Below are positions 41,134 to 50,963 of a stretch of 64,000 bases of DNA, piece after piece (position 1 is the stretch's first letter; the number at the start of each line of letters is the position of its first letter). This DNA comes from Sinomonas mesophila (GTDB lineage Bacteria; Actinomycetota; Actinomycetes; Actinomycetales; Micrococcaceae). The translations under genes were made by a program, and so were the position numbers. The stretch spans positions 234,732 through 298,731 of the forward strand of contig NZ_KV908324.1 in the NCBI RefSeq assembly GCF_001999765.1, in the 5' to 3' direction. The notes beneath the pieces were generated by a model, which searched no databases, was not told the origin of the DNA, and worked only from the letters and a program-made list of their open reading frames with translations.

Positions 41134-42516
41134 GTGGCCGACCAGGCAACTGCGCAGGAATTCGACATCTTGGTCCTCGGCGGCGGCAGTGGCGGCTACG
41201 CCGCGGCGCTGCGCGCCGTCCAGCTCGGCCTCACCGTCGGCCTCGTCGAGAAGGCCAAGCTCGGCGGAACGTGCCTGCACAACGGCTGCATCCCGACCAA
41301 GGCGCTCCTGCACTCGGCCGAGCTCGCCGACCACGCCCGCGACTCCGCGAAGTACGGCGTCAACGTCACGCTCGACAGCATCGACATCACCGCCGTCAAC
41401 GCCTACAAGGACGGCATCGTCGCCGGCAAGTTCAAGGGCCTCACGGGCCTCATCAAGTCCAAGGGCATCACGGTCATCGAGGGCGAGGGCCGCCTCACCG
41501 CCCCGGACACGATCAGCGTCAACGGCACGGCGTACAAGGGCAAGAACATCGTCCTCGCGACGGGCTCCTACTCCCGCAGCCTCCCGGGCCTCGAGATCGG
41601 CGGCCGGGTCATCACCTCGGACGAGGCCCTCGAGCTCGACTACATCCCGCAGAGCGCGATCGTGCTCGGCGGCGGCGTGATCGGCGTCGAGTTCGCCTCG
41701 GTGTGGAAGTCCTTCGGCGTCGACGTCACGATCGTCGAGGGCCTGCCCTCGCTCGTTCCGAACGAGGACGAGACGATCGTCAAGCAGCTCGAGCGCGCCT
41801 TCAAGAAGCGCGGCATCAAGTTCTCCACCGGCACGTTCTTCCAGGGCGTCGAGCAGAGCGAGAACGGCGTCAAGGTCACCCTCGTCGACGGCAAGACCTT
41901 CGAGGCCGAGCTCCTGCTCGTGGCCGTCGGCCGCGGCCCTGTCACGGCCAACCTCGGCTACGAGGAGGCCGGCGTCACGATCGACCGCGGCTTCGTCATC
42001 ACCAACGAGCGCCTCCACACCGGTGTGGGCAACATCTACGCGGTCGGCGACATCGTCCCCGGCGTCCAGCTCGCGCACCGCGGCTACCAGCAGGGCATCT
42101 TCGTTGCCGAGGAGATCGCGGGACTCAACCCCATCGTCGTCGAGGACGTCAACATCCCCAAGGTCACGTTCTGCGATCCCGAGATCGCGACTGTCGGATA
42201 CACCGAGAAGGGCGCGAAGGCCAAGTTCGGCGACGACCAGGTGCAGACGCAGGAGTTCAACCTTGCCGGCAACGGCAAGAGCTCGATCCTCGGCACGTCG
42301 GGCACCGTCAAGGTCGTGCGCCAGAAGGACGGCCCCGTCGTCGGCGTGCACATGATCGGCGCCCGGATGGGCGAGCAGATCGGCGAGGCGCAGCTGATCG
42401 TCAACTGGGAGGCCTACCCGGAGGACGTCGCGCAGTTCGTCCACGCGCACCCGACGCAGAACGAGACCCTCGGCGAGGTCCACCTCGCCCTCGCCGGCAA
42501 GCCGCTCCACGGCTGA
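41134..42516 (+). CDS. lpdA: dihydrolipoyl dehydrogenase
   Basis: FAD flavoenzyme E3 that reoxidises dihydrolipoamide of the 2-oxoacid dehydrogenase complexes. 460 aa. FAD motif GGGSGGYAAALRA, redox disulfide GGTCLHNGCIP, NAD motif GGGVIGVEFAS, second FAD motif YAVGDIVPG, and the catalytic His-Glu pair in HAHPTQNE are all present. GTG at 41134 has AGGGAG 7 nt upstream. It is followed 51 nt later by the E2 gene. Confidence 0.97.
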   Translation: MADQATAQEFDILVLGGGSGGYAAALRAVQLGLTVGLVEKAKLGGTCLHNGCIPTKALLHSAELADHARDSAKYGVNVTLDSIDITAVNAYKDGIVAGKFKGLTGLIKSKGITVIEGEGRLTAPDTISVNGTAYKGKNIVLATGSYSRSLPGLEIGGRVITSDEALELDYIPQSAIVLGGGVIGVEFASVWKSFGVDVTIVEGLPSLVPNEDETIVKQLERAFKKRGIKFSTGTFFQGVEQSENGVKVTLVDGKTFEAELLLVAVGRGPVTANLGYEEAGVTIDRGFVITNERLHTGVGNIYAVGDIVPGVQLAHRGYQQGIFVAEEIAGLNPIVVEDVNIPKVTFCDPEIATVGYTEKGAKAKFGDDQVQTQEFNLAGNGKSSILGTSGTVKVVRQKDGPVVGVHMIGARMGEQIGEAQLIVNWEAYPEDVAQFVHAHPTQNETLGEVHLALAGKPLHG

Positions 42517-42567
42517 GAAGCCCCGACAGCATTCGCACGAGAAGAGAACTAAGGAGTACGGGGACCC

Positions 42568-44316
42568 ATGTCTGAAACCGTCAACCTGCCTGCGCTCGGG
42601 GAGAGCGTCACCGAAGGAACCGTCACCCGCTGGCTGAAGCAGGTGGGCGACCGCGTCGAGCTCGACGAGCCCCTCGTCGAGGTCTCGACCGACAAGGTCG
42701 ACACCGAGATCCCGTCGCCCGTCGCGGGCGTCCTCGAGGAGATCCTCGTCGGCGAGGACGAGACCGCCGAGGTCGGCGCACCCTTGGCCCGCATCGGCGA
42801 CGGCGCCGGCGCGGGCAGCGCCCAGGCCCAGGCCGAGCCCGCCGCGCAGGAGGCGCCGGCTCAGGCAGCCCCCGCCGAGGAGGCCCCGGCCCCGGCGCAG
42901 GAGCAGGCAGCCCCGGCGCAGGAGCAGGCAGCCCCGGCCCAGGAGCAGGCCGAGCCGGCCTCGGCGCAGGCCGCGGCGGAGGGCCACGAGGTCACACTCC
43001 CGGCCCTGGGCGAGAGCGTCACCGAGGGGACGGTGACCCGCTGGCTCAAGGCCGTCGGCGACACCGTCGAGGTCGACGAGCCCCTCCTCGAAGTTTCCAC
43101 CGACAAGGTCGACACCGAGGTCCCCTCCCCCGTCGCCGGAACGCTCCTCGAGATCCGCGTGAGCGAGGACGAGACCGCCGAAGTCGGCGCCGTCCTCGCC
43201 GTCGTCGGCTCCGGCGCCCCGGCGCAGGCAGCGCCCGCCGCCGAGGCACCCGCCGCCCCCGCCCAGGAGGCACCGGCGGCCCCCGCCCCGGCGGAGGCGC
43301 CTGCCCCGGCCGCCCCGGCCCAGGCGGCCCCGGCGCCCGTCCAGGAGGCTCCTGCCCAGGCGGCCCCGGCCCAGGGTGCCGAGGCCGGCTACGTGACCCC
43401 GCTCGTGCGCAAGCTCGCCAACCAGCACGGCATCGACGTCTCGACCCTCACGGGCACCGGCGTCGGCGGCCGCATCCGCAAGCAGGACGTGCTCGCAGCC
43501 GCCGAGGCCGCCGAGGCAGCGCAGGCCGCCCCGGCACAGGCAGCCCCGGCCGCCGCCCCGGCGAAGGCGGCCCCCGCCGCAGCGGCGTCGTCCCTGCGCG
43601 GCACGACCGAGAAGGCCCCGCGCATCCGGCAGGTCATCGCCCGGCGCATGCGCGAGTCGCTCGACACCTCGACCCAGCTCACGCAGGTCCACGAGGTCGA
43701 CATGACGAAGATCGCGAAGCTCCGGGACAAGGCCAAGGGCCAGTTCCTCGCGCAGAACGGCACCAAGCTCACCTTCCTGCCGTTCATCGCGAAGGCCGTC
43801 GCCGAGGCGCTCAAGCAGCACCCGAAGCTCAACGCCGAGTACCACGAGGACACGCAGGAGATCGTGTACCACAGCGCGGAGCACCTCGCGATCGCCGTCG
43901 ACACCGAGAAGGGCCTCCTCGTCCCGGTCGTCCAGGACGCGGGCAGCCTCAACCTCGCGGGCCTCTCGGCCAAGATCGCGGACGTGGCCGACCGCACCCG
44001 CAAGGGCAAGATCGGCCCGGACGAGCTCTCCGGCGGCACGTTCAGCATCACGAACATCGGCTCGGTCGGGGCGCTCTTCGACACCCCGATCATCAACCAG
44101 CCGCAGGTCGCGATCCTGGGCACGGGCGCCATCGTGAAGCGCCCGTGGGTCACCCAGAACGCCGAGGGCGACGACGTCATCGCCATCCGCTCGATGATGT
44201 ACCTCTCGCTCACGTACGACCACCGCCTCGTGGACGGCGCGGACGCAGGCCGCTTCCTCCAGACGCTCAAGGCACGCCTCGAAGAGGGCGCCTTCGAGGC
44301 CGACCTCGGCCTCTGA
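42568..44316 (+). CDS. sucB: dihydrolipoamide acyltransferase (2-oxoacid dehydrogenase E2), two lipoyl domains
   Basis: Core acyltransferase of the 2-oxoglutarate and/or pyruvate dehydrogenase complexes. 582 aa. Two lipoyl domains (1-76, 140-213) with lipoylated Lys43 and Lys180 in STDKVDTE; Ala/Pro/Gln-rich linkers; a peripheral-subunit-binding domain ([21 protein letters not shown]); and a catalytic domain with the active-site [12 protein letters not shown]. In actinobacteria one E2 (DlaT) often serves pyruvate dehydrogenase while KGD carries out the oxoglutarate step, so sucB is the conventional but not certain label. ATG at 42568, AAGGAG upstream. The lipB/lipA pair is about 7 kb away. 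Confidence 0.92.
   Translation: MSETVNLPALGESVTEGTVTRWLKQVGDRVELDEPLVEVSTDKVDTEIPSPVAGVLEEILVGEDETAEVGAPLARIGDGAGAGSAQAQAEPAAQEAPAQAAPAEEAPAPAQEQAAPAQEQAAPAQEQAEPASAQAAAEGHEVTLPALGESVTEGTVTRWLKAVGDTVEVDEPLLEVSTDKVDTEVPSPVAGTLLEIRVSEDETAEVGAVLAVVGSGAPAQAAPAAEAPAAPAQEAPAAPAPAEAPAPAAPAQAAPAPVQEAPAQAAPAQGAEAGYVTPLVRKLANQHGIDVSTLTGTGVGGRIRKQDVLAAAEAAEAAQAAPAQAAPAAAPAKAAPAAAASSLRGTTEKAPRIRQVIARRMRESLDTSTQLTQVHEVDMTKIAKLRDKAKGQFLAQNGTKLTFLPFIAKAVAEALKQHPKLNAEYHEDTQEIVYHSAEHLAIAVDTEKGLLVPVVQDAGSLNLAGLSAKIADVADRTRKGKIGPDELSGGTFSITNIGSVGALFDTPIINQPQVAILGTGAIVKRPWVTQNAEGDDVIAIRSMMYLSLTYDHRLVDGADAGRFLQTLKARLEEGAFEADLGL
42890..42952 (+). repeat. 21-bp tandem repeats in the E2 linker
   Basis: Three 21-bp units encode APAQEQA heptads in the first inter-domain linker. 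The period keeps frame, consistent with slippage-driven linker length change. Confidence 0.85.
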
Positions 44317-44327
44317 GCAGCGCGCAC

Positions 44328-44371
44328 GACGCCGACGGCGCCCGTCCCCCCGGACGGGCGCCGTCGGCGTC
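44328..44371 (+). terminator. long hairpin after sucB
   Basis: Perfect 20-bp arms around a CCCC loop (left arm 44328-44347, right arm 44352-44371), 12 nt after the sucB stop. No T-run. Confidence 0.85.
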
Positions 44372-44480
44372 TCCTCACCCGGGCTGCTGCCGCGCGGGGC
44401 CGCCACGGGGCAGAGGGCATTCGTTATGGACTTGGGACCCGCCGCGCCTGCGCCCGGCGGATCGAGCGGGGGCCCGCCGC

Positions 44481-44486
44481 TAGACT
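44481..44486 (+). promoter_or_regulatory. -10-like hexamer, probable leaderless start
   Basis: TAGACT ends 7 nt before the ATG at 44494, with no ribosome binding site. Confidence 0.45.
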
Positions 44487-44493
44487 CGGACCC

Positions 44494-44862
44494 ATGACCC
44501 TCGTCTACAACATCGTCGTCTTCGTGCACATCGTCGGTGCGGCCATGATCATCGGCCCATGGATCGCGAACATGAAGCAGCCCACGGTCGGGCCGCGGCA
44601 GTTCGACGGCGCGATGACCCAGCTGCTCACGGGCGTCATCCTCATGGGCCTCATCCCCGTCCTCCGCCAGACGGACGAGGCCTTCGCTGACCCGAACTAT
44701 CCCAAGCTCATCGTCAAGTTCTCCGTCGCCGTGATCGTCGGCGCCCTTGCGTTCGTCGGCAACCGCAAGCGCAAGTCCGGTGAGGCGGTCGCGCCCGGGC
44801 TGGCCCACGCCGTCGGCGGCCTGGCCCTCCTCAACGTCGCGATCGCGACCATCTGGAACTAG
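44494..44862 (+). CDS. small four-helix membrane protein, function unknown
   Basis: 122-aa hydrophobic protein with four likely transmembrane helices (about 5-25, 40-60, 70-88, 100-120). I do not recognise a characterised family. The pattern VHIVGAAMIIGPW with a conserved-looking His resembles small actinobacterial integral membrane proteins. It lies alone between the sucB terminator and osmC. Confidence 0.7.
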   Translation: MTLVYNIVVFVHIVGAAMIIGPWIANMKQPTVGPRQFDGAMTQLLTGVILMGLIPVLRQTDEAFADPNYPKLIVKFSVAVIVGALAFVGNRKRKSGEAVAPGLAHAVGGLALLNVAIATIWN

Positions 44863-45023
44863 TCTCCAGGGCGCCGCACCGAGCCCCGGCAGCCAGCGCC
44901 ACGCGTGGCGGCCGGGGCCGCCTTGTGCCCGGATAGTTCCTCAGTTGTGCCTAGGATGGGCGAGGACGGCGCAGTCCTTCCGGCTGCGCCGCGGCACACC
45001 GACCACGCACGCAAGGAGCACGC

Positions 45024-45449
45024 ATGGCTACCATCCGCAACGCGCACACCGTCTGGCAGGGCAACCTCTTCGAGGGCTCTGGCGAGACCACCTTCGACTA
45101 CTCGGGCATCGGCACCTACGACGTGACGTGGAAGGCGCGCACCGAGGACGCCCGCGGCAAGACGAGCCCCGAGGAGCTCCTGGCAGCAGCGCACTCCGCG
45201 TGCTTCTCGATGGCCTTCAGCAACGAGCTCGACAAGGCCGGCTACAAGGCCGAGCACATCGAGACCAAGGCCGAGGTCGGCTTCCAGCCGGGCGAGGGCG
45301 TCACCGGCAGCAAGCTCACCGTCGCGGCCCGCATCCCGGGCATCGCCGAGGACGAGTTCCAGAAGATCGCCGACGCCGCCAAGGCCGGATGCCCGGTGAG
45401 CCAGGCGCTCTCCATCCCGATCACGCTCGAGGCCACGCTCGAGGCCTGA
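45024..45449 (+). CDS. OsmC-family peroxiredoxin
   Basis: 141-aa OsmC/Ohr-fold protein that reduces hydroperoxides with two redox cysteines. Cys60 (AAHSACFSMAF) and Cys123 (AKAGCPVSQAL) are the family pair, and the N-terminus MATIRNAHTVWQGNLFEGSG fits the OsmC subfamily rather than Ohr. ATG at 45024 with AAGGAG 5 nt upstream. The C-terminus ends in a duplicated TLEA from a 12-bp tandem repeat just before the stop. Confidence 0.93.
   Translation: MATIRNAHTVWQGNLFEGSGETTFDYSGIGTYDVTWKARTEDARGKTSPEELLAAAHSACFSMAFSNELDKAGYKAEHIETKAEVGFQPGEGVTGSKLTVAARIPGIAEDEFQKIADAAKAGCPVSQALSIPITLEATLEA
45423..45446 (+). repeat. 12-bp tandem duplication at the osmC 3' end
   Basis: ACGCTCGAGGCC occurs twice in frame, immediately before the stop codon, extending the protein by TLEA. 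Confidence 0.75.
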
Positions 45450-45496
45450 TCCCAGCCGGCCCGGAAGGACCGCAGCGCCCGGAGTGCCCCGGGCGC

Positions 45497-45557
45497 GGGA
45501 CGCACGGAAGGCCCCCCGACGCACCACATGGTGCCTCAGGGGCCTTCCGTGCGTCCC
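45497..45557. terminator. bidirectional hairpin between osmC and the tricorn gene
   Basis: Perfect 19-bp outer arms (GGGACGCACGGAAGGCCCC and complement) enclose a 23-nt loop that holds a second small hairpin (GCACCA/TGGTGC). It separates two convergent genes. Confidence 0.8.
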
Positions 45558-45564
45558 GGCCGGC

Positions 45565-48500
45565 TCAGCCCTCGAGGGCCGGGACCGCCTCTTCGCCGGC
45601 CCGGGCCTGCGGGCGCGGGGGCAGCGGCGCCGGGCGGAGCGACCGGTAGCCCTCGCGCGCGGGCGGGCGCTGCGTCGGGATCTCGACGAGCATCTCCTTC
45701 AGCACCCCGATCCCCTGCTCGAGCTGCGGGTCGATGCCGGCGGCGTGGGCATGCGGCGGGTACGGCACCTCGATGTCCGGCTCGACGCCGGCGTTCTCCA
45801 CGCCCCAGCCGACGCCGTCCTCGAACCACGTCGCGTAGCGCGGCTGGGTGACGCCTGTGCCGTCGGCGAGACGGAAGCGGTGGTCGATGCCGACGACGCC
45901 GCCCCACGTGCGCGTCCCGACCACGGGGCCGATGCCGCGCAGCTTGGACACCTGCGTGATGATGTCCCCATCCGAGCCGGCGAACTCGTCGGCGAGGATC
46001 ACGACCGGGCCGCGCGGGGCGTGCCGCGGGTAGGTGCGCGGCTGCTCGCCACGGGGCATGCTCCAGCCGGTCACGCGGCGCCCGATGAGCTCGGCGACGA
46101 GCTGGGACGTGTGCCCGCCCCGGTTGCGGCGCACGTCGACGATGAGGGCGTCGAGCGCTGTCTCGGTGTCGAGGTCCCGATGCAGCTGCGCCCAGCCGCG
46201 CGCGGCCATGTCCGGCACGTGGAGATAGCCGAAGCGGCCCTCGGATGCCTCGCGCACGAGCCGGCGGTTGGCCTGGACCCAGTCCTGGTAGCGCAGCCGC
46301 TCCTCGTCGAGGATGGGCACGACGGCGATGCGCCGGCTCTCGCCCGACTCGTCGCCGTGGGCCGGGCCGTTGAGCATGGTCAGCTCGACGACCTTCCCCG
46401 CCGCTCCGACGAGGGCCATGGCCGGACCGAACTCGGGGGTGAGCGGCACGCCGTCGACCTCGAGGAGCCGGTCGCCCGCGCGCACGTCTGCGCCGGGCGA
46501 CGCCAGCGGCGAGGACGCGAGCGGGTCCGAGGACTCGTTGGCGAGGACGCGCCGGACGACCCAGCCGCCGTCGAAGTCGAACTCGCCACCGAGGCGGCCC
46601 TGGCCGCCCGCCCCGGGCTCGGTGACGAGCGCGGGGGTCACGTAGGCGTGGGACGTCCCGAGCTCGCCGTGGACCTCCCACAGGAGGTCGACGAGGTCGT
46701 CGTGGGAGCCGAGCCGGGAGACGATCGGACGGTATCGGTCCGCGACTTCGTCCCAGTCGGTCCCGGCCATGTCCGCGGTCCAGAAGAAGTCGCGCTGGAG
46801 CCGCCAGGCCTCGTCGAAGGCCTGGGACCACACGGATACCGGGTCGAGCCGGACGCGGATCCGGTCGAGGTCGACGGCGATGTGCTCGCTGTGCCCGTCC
46901 TCGGCCGCCGACGAACTCGGCACGCTGTGCACAGCCCGGTCCCGCACGTACACGACCCGCGACCCGTCGCCGCTGAGCCGGTACGCGTCGAGCGCGGAGA
47001 CGAGCGTCGTCTCGACGCCCGTGAGGAGGTCGAGGCGCTGGAGGGTTGGCGGCGTGTCCTTGTCCCCCGGCTTCGCCTTGCCCTCGCCCGTGGCCCCCGA
47101 GAGGTCCTGGGAGAGCCACAGGAGCGCGTCGGGTGCCGCGGAGAGGTGCGAGAAGTTGCCCTGCCGGACGGGCAGGGCCACGATGCGGTGCTGGATCCCC
47201 TCAAGGTCCACCGTGACCGGGGCGGGCGCGGACGACGGCGACTGGCCGGCGCCGTCGGCTCCGTCACCGGAGGCGATGGACCCGCGGCCTGAGGCCCCGA
47301 AGTCCGCCACGCGCGGCCCGAAGGGGCTCGCCGCGGTGGCCTCGAGCGGGACGATGTACGGCTTGATCGGGCTCGGGAACGACAGGTCGAACGAGTGCCC
47401 GTCGTAGACCGGGTCGAAGCTGCGGCCCGAGAGGAAGGCGAGATACGAGCCGTCGGGAGTGAACGCCGGGGACGCGTCCCAGAAGCGGCCGTCGGTGACG
47501 TCGGCGATGGTGCCGGTCGCGCATTCGGCGAGGCGGATCTTCGAACGCGCGCCGAACGCCGTGACGGGCTCGCTCCAGGCGAGCCAGCGCGAGTCGGGGC
47601 TCCACGCGAGCTGCTCGATGCTGCCCTCTTCGACGCTGCTCAGCGTCGTCGCGGTACCCGCGGCGACGTCGACGAGGTGCACCTCCCCGAACGCCGTGCC
47701 GACCGCGATGAGGGTCCCGTCCGGGCTCGGCACGAGCTCCGCGGCGCGGCTCGGCGTCGGGAGTGCGATGCGGCGCACGCGCGGGAGGGAGTCCGCCGTG
47801 TCATCGGGGTTCGGGGGCACGCTCTCCCGAGCGGGCACGACGTACGAGCGGGCACCCGCCGGGGCAGGGAACGGGGCGAGGGCCGCCGCAGCCTCGGTTG
47901 CCGCAGCAGCCTCGGCGTCGGCGCCGGCCATGGTGTTGCCGGCCTGCCCGGTCCGGGCCAGGGCCGAGACGGGCTGCGGGAGGCCCTCGCCGCCGTCGTG
48001 CGTTGCGCGCGCGGGCCCGCCGTCGTACGCGACAGCCGCGGCGCCGCGGATCCCCGCCGCGGCACGGGCGGCAGCCTCGGCGTCGGCGAGGCGCTTGACG
48101 AAGAGCCCCTCCTCGCCCTCGTGGTCCGCGATGTAGGCCACGGCGTCCGTGCCGAGCGGGCGGGCGAGCCGGGCGCGGACGCCCGGGGTCGCCTCGACGA
48201 CCCGGGAGGGCCCATCCCGGTGCGCGAGCCAGTGCACCGTCCCGTGGGACTCGACGACGCTCGCGTGCCCGTCCTGGGCCGGCACGACCTCGCCGAGGTG
48301 GCGGGACACCGCGAGGGGGACGGCGCGGCGTGAGGTCGAGGCGGACGCGAGGGCGATGTCGAGGCGGCGCGGCTCGGCGTCGAGGCTGTCGAGGAGCCAC
48401 AGCTCGCCGGCGGACTCGAACGCAATGCGGGAGCCGTCCGTGCTCGCGTGCCGCACGTAGAAGCGGTCCGCGTCGGTGTGCCGGCGCAGGTCCTGACCGA

Positions 48501-49167
48501 GCCTGTCCACCGAGTACAGGTTGCCGACGCCCTCGTGGTCGGAGAGGAAGGCGATCCTGCCGTCGACCCACATCGGGTCGCAGAGGTTGCCCTCGAGGCC
48601 GGGGAGGAGGCGGCGGAACTCGCCGCCGCCGTCGGGGTCGATCCAGAGCTTCCCCGCCGCGCCGCCGCGGTACCGCTTCCACGAGGCGGGCTCGCGCGTC
48701 ACGACGCTTGCGACGACGACTGGCCGCTCATCCCCCACGCGCGGGCCGAAGGCCACGGAGTCGACGGGCCCGTAGGGCAGTTCCTCGAGCCAGCCGCCGT
48801 CGAGCGGCACGGTGTACGCGTGGGTGTGGCGCGAGTCCGGCTGGTTGTGGGCGCTCGTGACGACGACGCGGCCGCCGGGCTCGAAGCCCTTGACCCGCGT
48901 GGTCGAGTGGCCGAAGTAGGTGAGCTGGCGGAAGCCGCCGCCGTCCACGTCCGCCGAGACGACCTCGGGAGCGCTGCCCTGCACGACAGTCCACACGACC
49001 TTCGACCCGTCCGGGGCGAAGCGCGGGTTGCGGGCCGGGAGCCGGAGCGCGGACAGCCGCCAGGCGCGGCCCCCGGCCAGGGGCGCGAGCCAGACGTCGT
49101 CCTCGGCCACGAAGGCCACGAGGTCCCCGTGCACATGGGGATAGCGGAAGTAGCTGGAGCCAGTCAT
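45565..49167 (-). CDS. tricorn-type serine protease
   Basis: Large cytoplasmic protease that processes peptides released by the proteasome or other proteases. 1200 aa, close to archaeal tricorn. Two N-terminal beta-propeller regions rich in PDGS-type repeats occupy about 1-680. C1, PDZ (about 790-880, AGDRLLEVDGVPLTP) and C2 domains follow. Catalytic residues are His in ELGTSHAYV, Ser1065 in EFAGSDGDI and Glu in AGVEPDIEV. An Ala/Glu-rich insert near 430-470 is poorly conserved. ATG at 49167 has only SD immediately adjacent; TATGAT 6 nt upstream suggests a leaderless start. Confidence 0.9.
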   Translation of the reverse strand: MTGSSYFRYPHVHGDLVAFVAEDDVWLAPLAGGRAWRLSALRLPARNPRFAPDGSKVVWTVVQGSAPEVVSADVDGGGFRQLTYFGHSTTRVKGFEPGGRVVVTSAHNQPDSRHTHAYTVPLDGGWLEELPYGPVDSVAFGPRVGDERPVVVASVVTREPASWKRYRGGAAGKLWIDPDGGGEFRRLLPGLEGNLCDPMWVDGRIAFLSDHEGVGNLYSVDRLGQDLRRHTDADRFYVRHASTDGSRIAFESAGELWLLDSLDAEPRRLDIALASASTSRRAVPLAVSRHLGEVVPAQDGHASVVESHGTVHWLAHRDGPSRVVEATPGVRARLARPLGTDAVAYIADHEGEEGLFVKRLADAEAAARAAAGIRGAAAVAYDGGPARATHDGGEGLPQPVSALARTGQAGNTMAGADAEAAAATEAAAALAPFPAPAGARSYVVPARESVPPNPDDTADSLPRVRRIALPTPSRAAELVPSPDGTLIAVGTAFGEVHLVDVAAGTATTLSSVEEGSIEQLAWSPDSRWLAWSEPVTAFGARSKIRLAECATGTIADVTDGRFWDASPAFTPDGSYLAFLSGRSFDPVYDGHSFDLSFPSPIKPYIVPLEATAASPFGPRVADFGASGRGSIASGDGADGAGQSPSSAPAPVTVDLEGIQHRIVALPVRQGNFSHLSAAPDALLWLSQDLSGATGEGKAKPGDKDTPPTLQRLDLLTGVETTLVSALDAYRLSGDGSRVVYVRDRAVHSVPSSSAAEDGHSEHIAVDLDRIRVRLDPVSVWSQAFDEAWRLQRDFFWTADMAGTDWDEVADRYRPIVSRLGSHDDLVDLLWEVHGELGTSHAYVTPALVTEPGAGGQGRLGGEFDFDGGWVVRRVLANESSDPLASSPLASPGADVRAGDRLLEVDGVPLTPEFGPAMALVGAAGKVVELTMLNGPAHGDESGESRRIAVVPILDEERLRYQDWVQANRRLVREASEGRFGYLHVPDMAARGWAQLHRDLDTETALDALIVDVRRNRGGHTSQLVAELIGRRVTGWSMPRGEQPRTYPRHAPRGPVVILADEFAGSDGDIITQVSKLRGIGPVVGTRTWGGVVGIDHRFRLADGTGVTQPRYATWFEDGVGWGVENAGVEPDIEVPYPPHAHAAGIDPQLEQGIGVLKEMLVEIPTQRPPAREGYRSLRPAPLPPRPQARAGEEAVPALEG

Positions 49168-49173
49168 CCTCCG

Positions 49174-49179
49174 ATCATA
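49174..49179 (-). promoter_or_regulatory. -10-like hexamer of the tricorn gene
   Basis: TATGAT on the minus strand ends 6 nt before the ATG at 49167; the adjoining GGAGG touches the ATG and cannot act as a normal ribosome site. Confidence 0.5.
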
Positions 49180-49253
49180 GGCAGGCCGCGCAGTGGCAGA
49201 GCGCGGGCGCATCGTCCGTCCGCCCCGCCCCTGCGAAGTGTGACGCAGCTCGC

Positions 49254-50924
49254 TCACGCACCGAGGACGCTGGCCACGCGCCAGCGTCCGTCGACCCGCT
49301 CGAGCACGATCCTCAGGTCCTGGTCCCGGCCAGCGGGCTGCTCGCCCACGCGGCCGCCCGCAGCGTCCAGCACCGTGTAGCCGCTCGTGACGATGCGCAC
49401 GCGCACCACGGCGCTGCCCTCCGCCGCTCCGGGCGCCGGCTTCGGGTCCAGAGACGCCGTGGTCACGCTCGCACGGAAGCCCTCGAGCCGCTGGCCGTCC
49501 CGCTCAAGGGCGTCCAGGAGGGCCGCGTCGGCAGCGGCGGCCGCGGAGCCGGGGACGCTCACGGCCTCGAGCAGGGCGCGGTCGGAGGCGGCGATGGCCT
49601 GGGACCGGATGTCAGAGAGGGCCTGGACCGCGCGCACCGGGTCGTCCGCGCCGGCGGCCGTGCGCAGCCGCTCCGGGAGGGACGCCCAGCCGCCCGCGGA
49701 TCCTGGCGCCTCAGCGTCGCCTGCCGACGACCCGTGCACCGCCGTCGTGCGGGCCTCCCCGGGCCACGCCGCCCACCATGCCCCGACAGCGACGGCGACG
49801 AGGACGAGCGCGGCCGAGCAGGCGAGCAGCACTCCCATGCGCACGGGCAGGCGGCGGGCGCGCGGGGCACGGCGCGGCCTCGACGCGGTGCCGCCGTCGC
49901 CCGGCTCGGCGCCGAACAGCGGCCGCCGCCGGGACCGGCGGAGGCCCGCGAACGGCCAGCGTCCCGCGGGGGGCGCCTGGACACGCGTGAGCAGCTCGGG
50001 GATGACGGCGGCGTCCACCGCAGGGGCGAGGTCGACGGGCTCGGCACGGGCGCTGCGCAGGAGGGCGTGGGCGAACTCGGCCGCCGTCGGTCGTGCGAGC
50101 GGATCGTCCCGCAGGGCAGCCTCGATGGCCGCGGCGAGCTCCGCCGGCACGTCCTCGACGAGGAGGCTGAGCGGGGGGCGCCCCGCCGTCGGCGGCGGGG
50201 GCGAGCCCGTAAGGCAGAACCACGCGAGGGCCCCCAGCGAGAAGACGTCCCGCGCGGCGGTGCGCACGTGCTCCTCCTCCGGGGGCCTCGGCACCGGGTC
50301 GACGAAGCCGGGGGTGCCGGCGCCGCCCGCGGACGAGTCGCCCACCATGCGCGCGAGGCCGAAGTCGGCGAGCAGGGGCTTGCCCCGGGCCGTGAAGAGG
50401 ACGTTCCCCGGCGAGACGTCGCCATGGACCGTGCCCTCTGCGTGCAGCATGCCGAGGGCCTGGGCCACGGGCGCCACCGACGTCACCGTCTCCCCCACGG
50501 CCAGCCGCCCGCGGGCCGCGACGAGCCGCCCGAGCGAGCCGCCCGCGGCGTAGTCGGCCAGGAGCGCGATCGCGCCCTGCCCGAGCCTCGCCTCGGCGCC
50601 GGCTGCCTCACTCCCGTGCCCCTGCGCCGTCGTCGGCTCTGTACCCCGCACCTCAATGGCGTCCCGCACGGCGAGGACGTGCTCGTGCGGCCGGGCCGCG
50701 GCGATGCGCAGTTCCCGACGGGCCGCCGCGAGCACGTCGCGATCATCCCCCACCGTGGGGACGATGACCTTGGCAGCGAGGGCGCGGCCGGTCGCCGCCT
50801 CGCGCACGAGCCACACGTGCCCCGCGGCCCCCGTCCCGAGGTGGCGCACGAGGTCGTAGCCCGGCAGGGCGGGCGGCTCGGGCTGGCCCCCGCCCGGCGG
50901 CGCGGTAGGCGGCTGGGTCTCCAT
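49254..50924 (-). CDS. membrane Ser/Thr protein kinase
   Basis: 556-aa Hanks-type kinase with one transmembrane helix. The kinase domain spans about 22-300: glycine loop LGTGAAGHVWLV, Lys52 (AAKVI), catalytic loop HGDVSPGN (167-174) and DFG (187-189). The usual HRD Arg is Gly, so it is a non-RD kinase and may not need activation-loop phosphorylation. A basic linker leads to the helix at about 368-390 and an extracytoplasmic C-terminal domain of about 165 residues without PASTA repeats. It precedes the tricorn gene on the same strand, 86 nt away. Confidence 0.88.
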   Translation of the reverse strand: METQPPTAPPGGGQPEPPALPGYDLVRHLGTGAAGHVWLVREAATGRALAAKVIVPTVGDDRDVLAAARRELRIAAARPHEHVLAVRDAIEVRGTEPTTAQGHGSEAAGAEARLGQGAIALLADYAAGGSLGRLVAARGRLAVGETVTSVAPVAQALGMLHAEGTVHGDVSPGNVLFTARGKPLLADFGLARMVGDSSAGGAGTPGFVDPVPRPPEEEHVRTAARDVFSLGALAWFCLTGSPPPPTAGRPPLSLLVEDVPAELAAAIEAALRDDPLARPTAAEFAHALLRSARAEPVDLAPAVDAAVIPELLTRVQAPPAGRWPFAGLRRSRRRPLFGAEPGDGGTASRPRRAPRARRLPVRMGVLLACSAALVLVAVAVGAWWAAWPGEARTTAVHGSSAGDAEAPGSAGGWASLPERLRTAAGADDPVRAVQALSDIRSQAIAASDRALLEAVSVPGSAAAAADAALLDALERDGQRLEGFRASVTTASLDPKPAPGAAEGSAVVRVRIVTSGYTVLDAAGGRVGEQPAGRDQDLRIVLERVDGRWRVASVLGA

Positions 50925-50963
50925 GGCTCATGTCTACCGCAGACAGGCAGGGGGCCGCAGAAG

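Noticed and set aside
40999..44808. Minus-strand frame of 1269 codons over lpdA and sucB
   Set aside because: Antisense to two well-supported genes; low-complexity shadow sequence.
45484..48333. Plus-strand open frames over the tricorn gene
   Set aside because: No recognisable domains; antisense to a gene with conserved catalytic residues.
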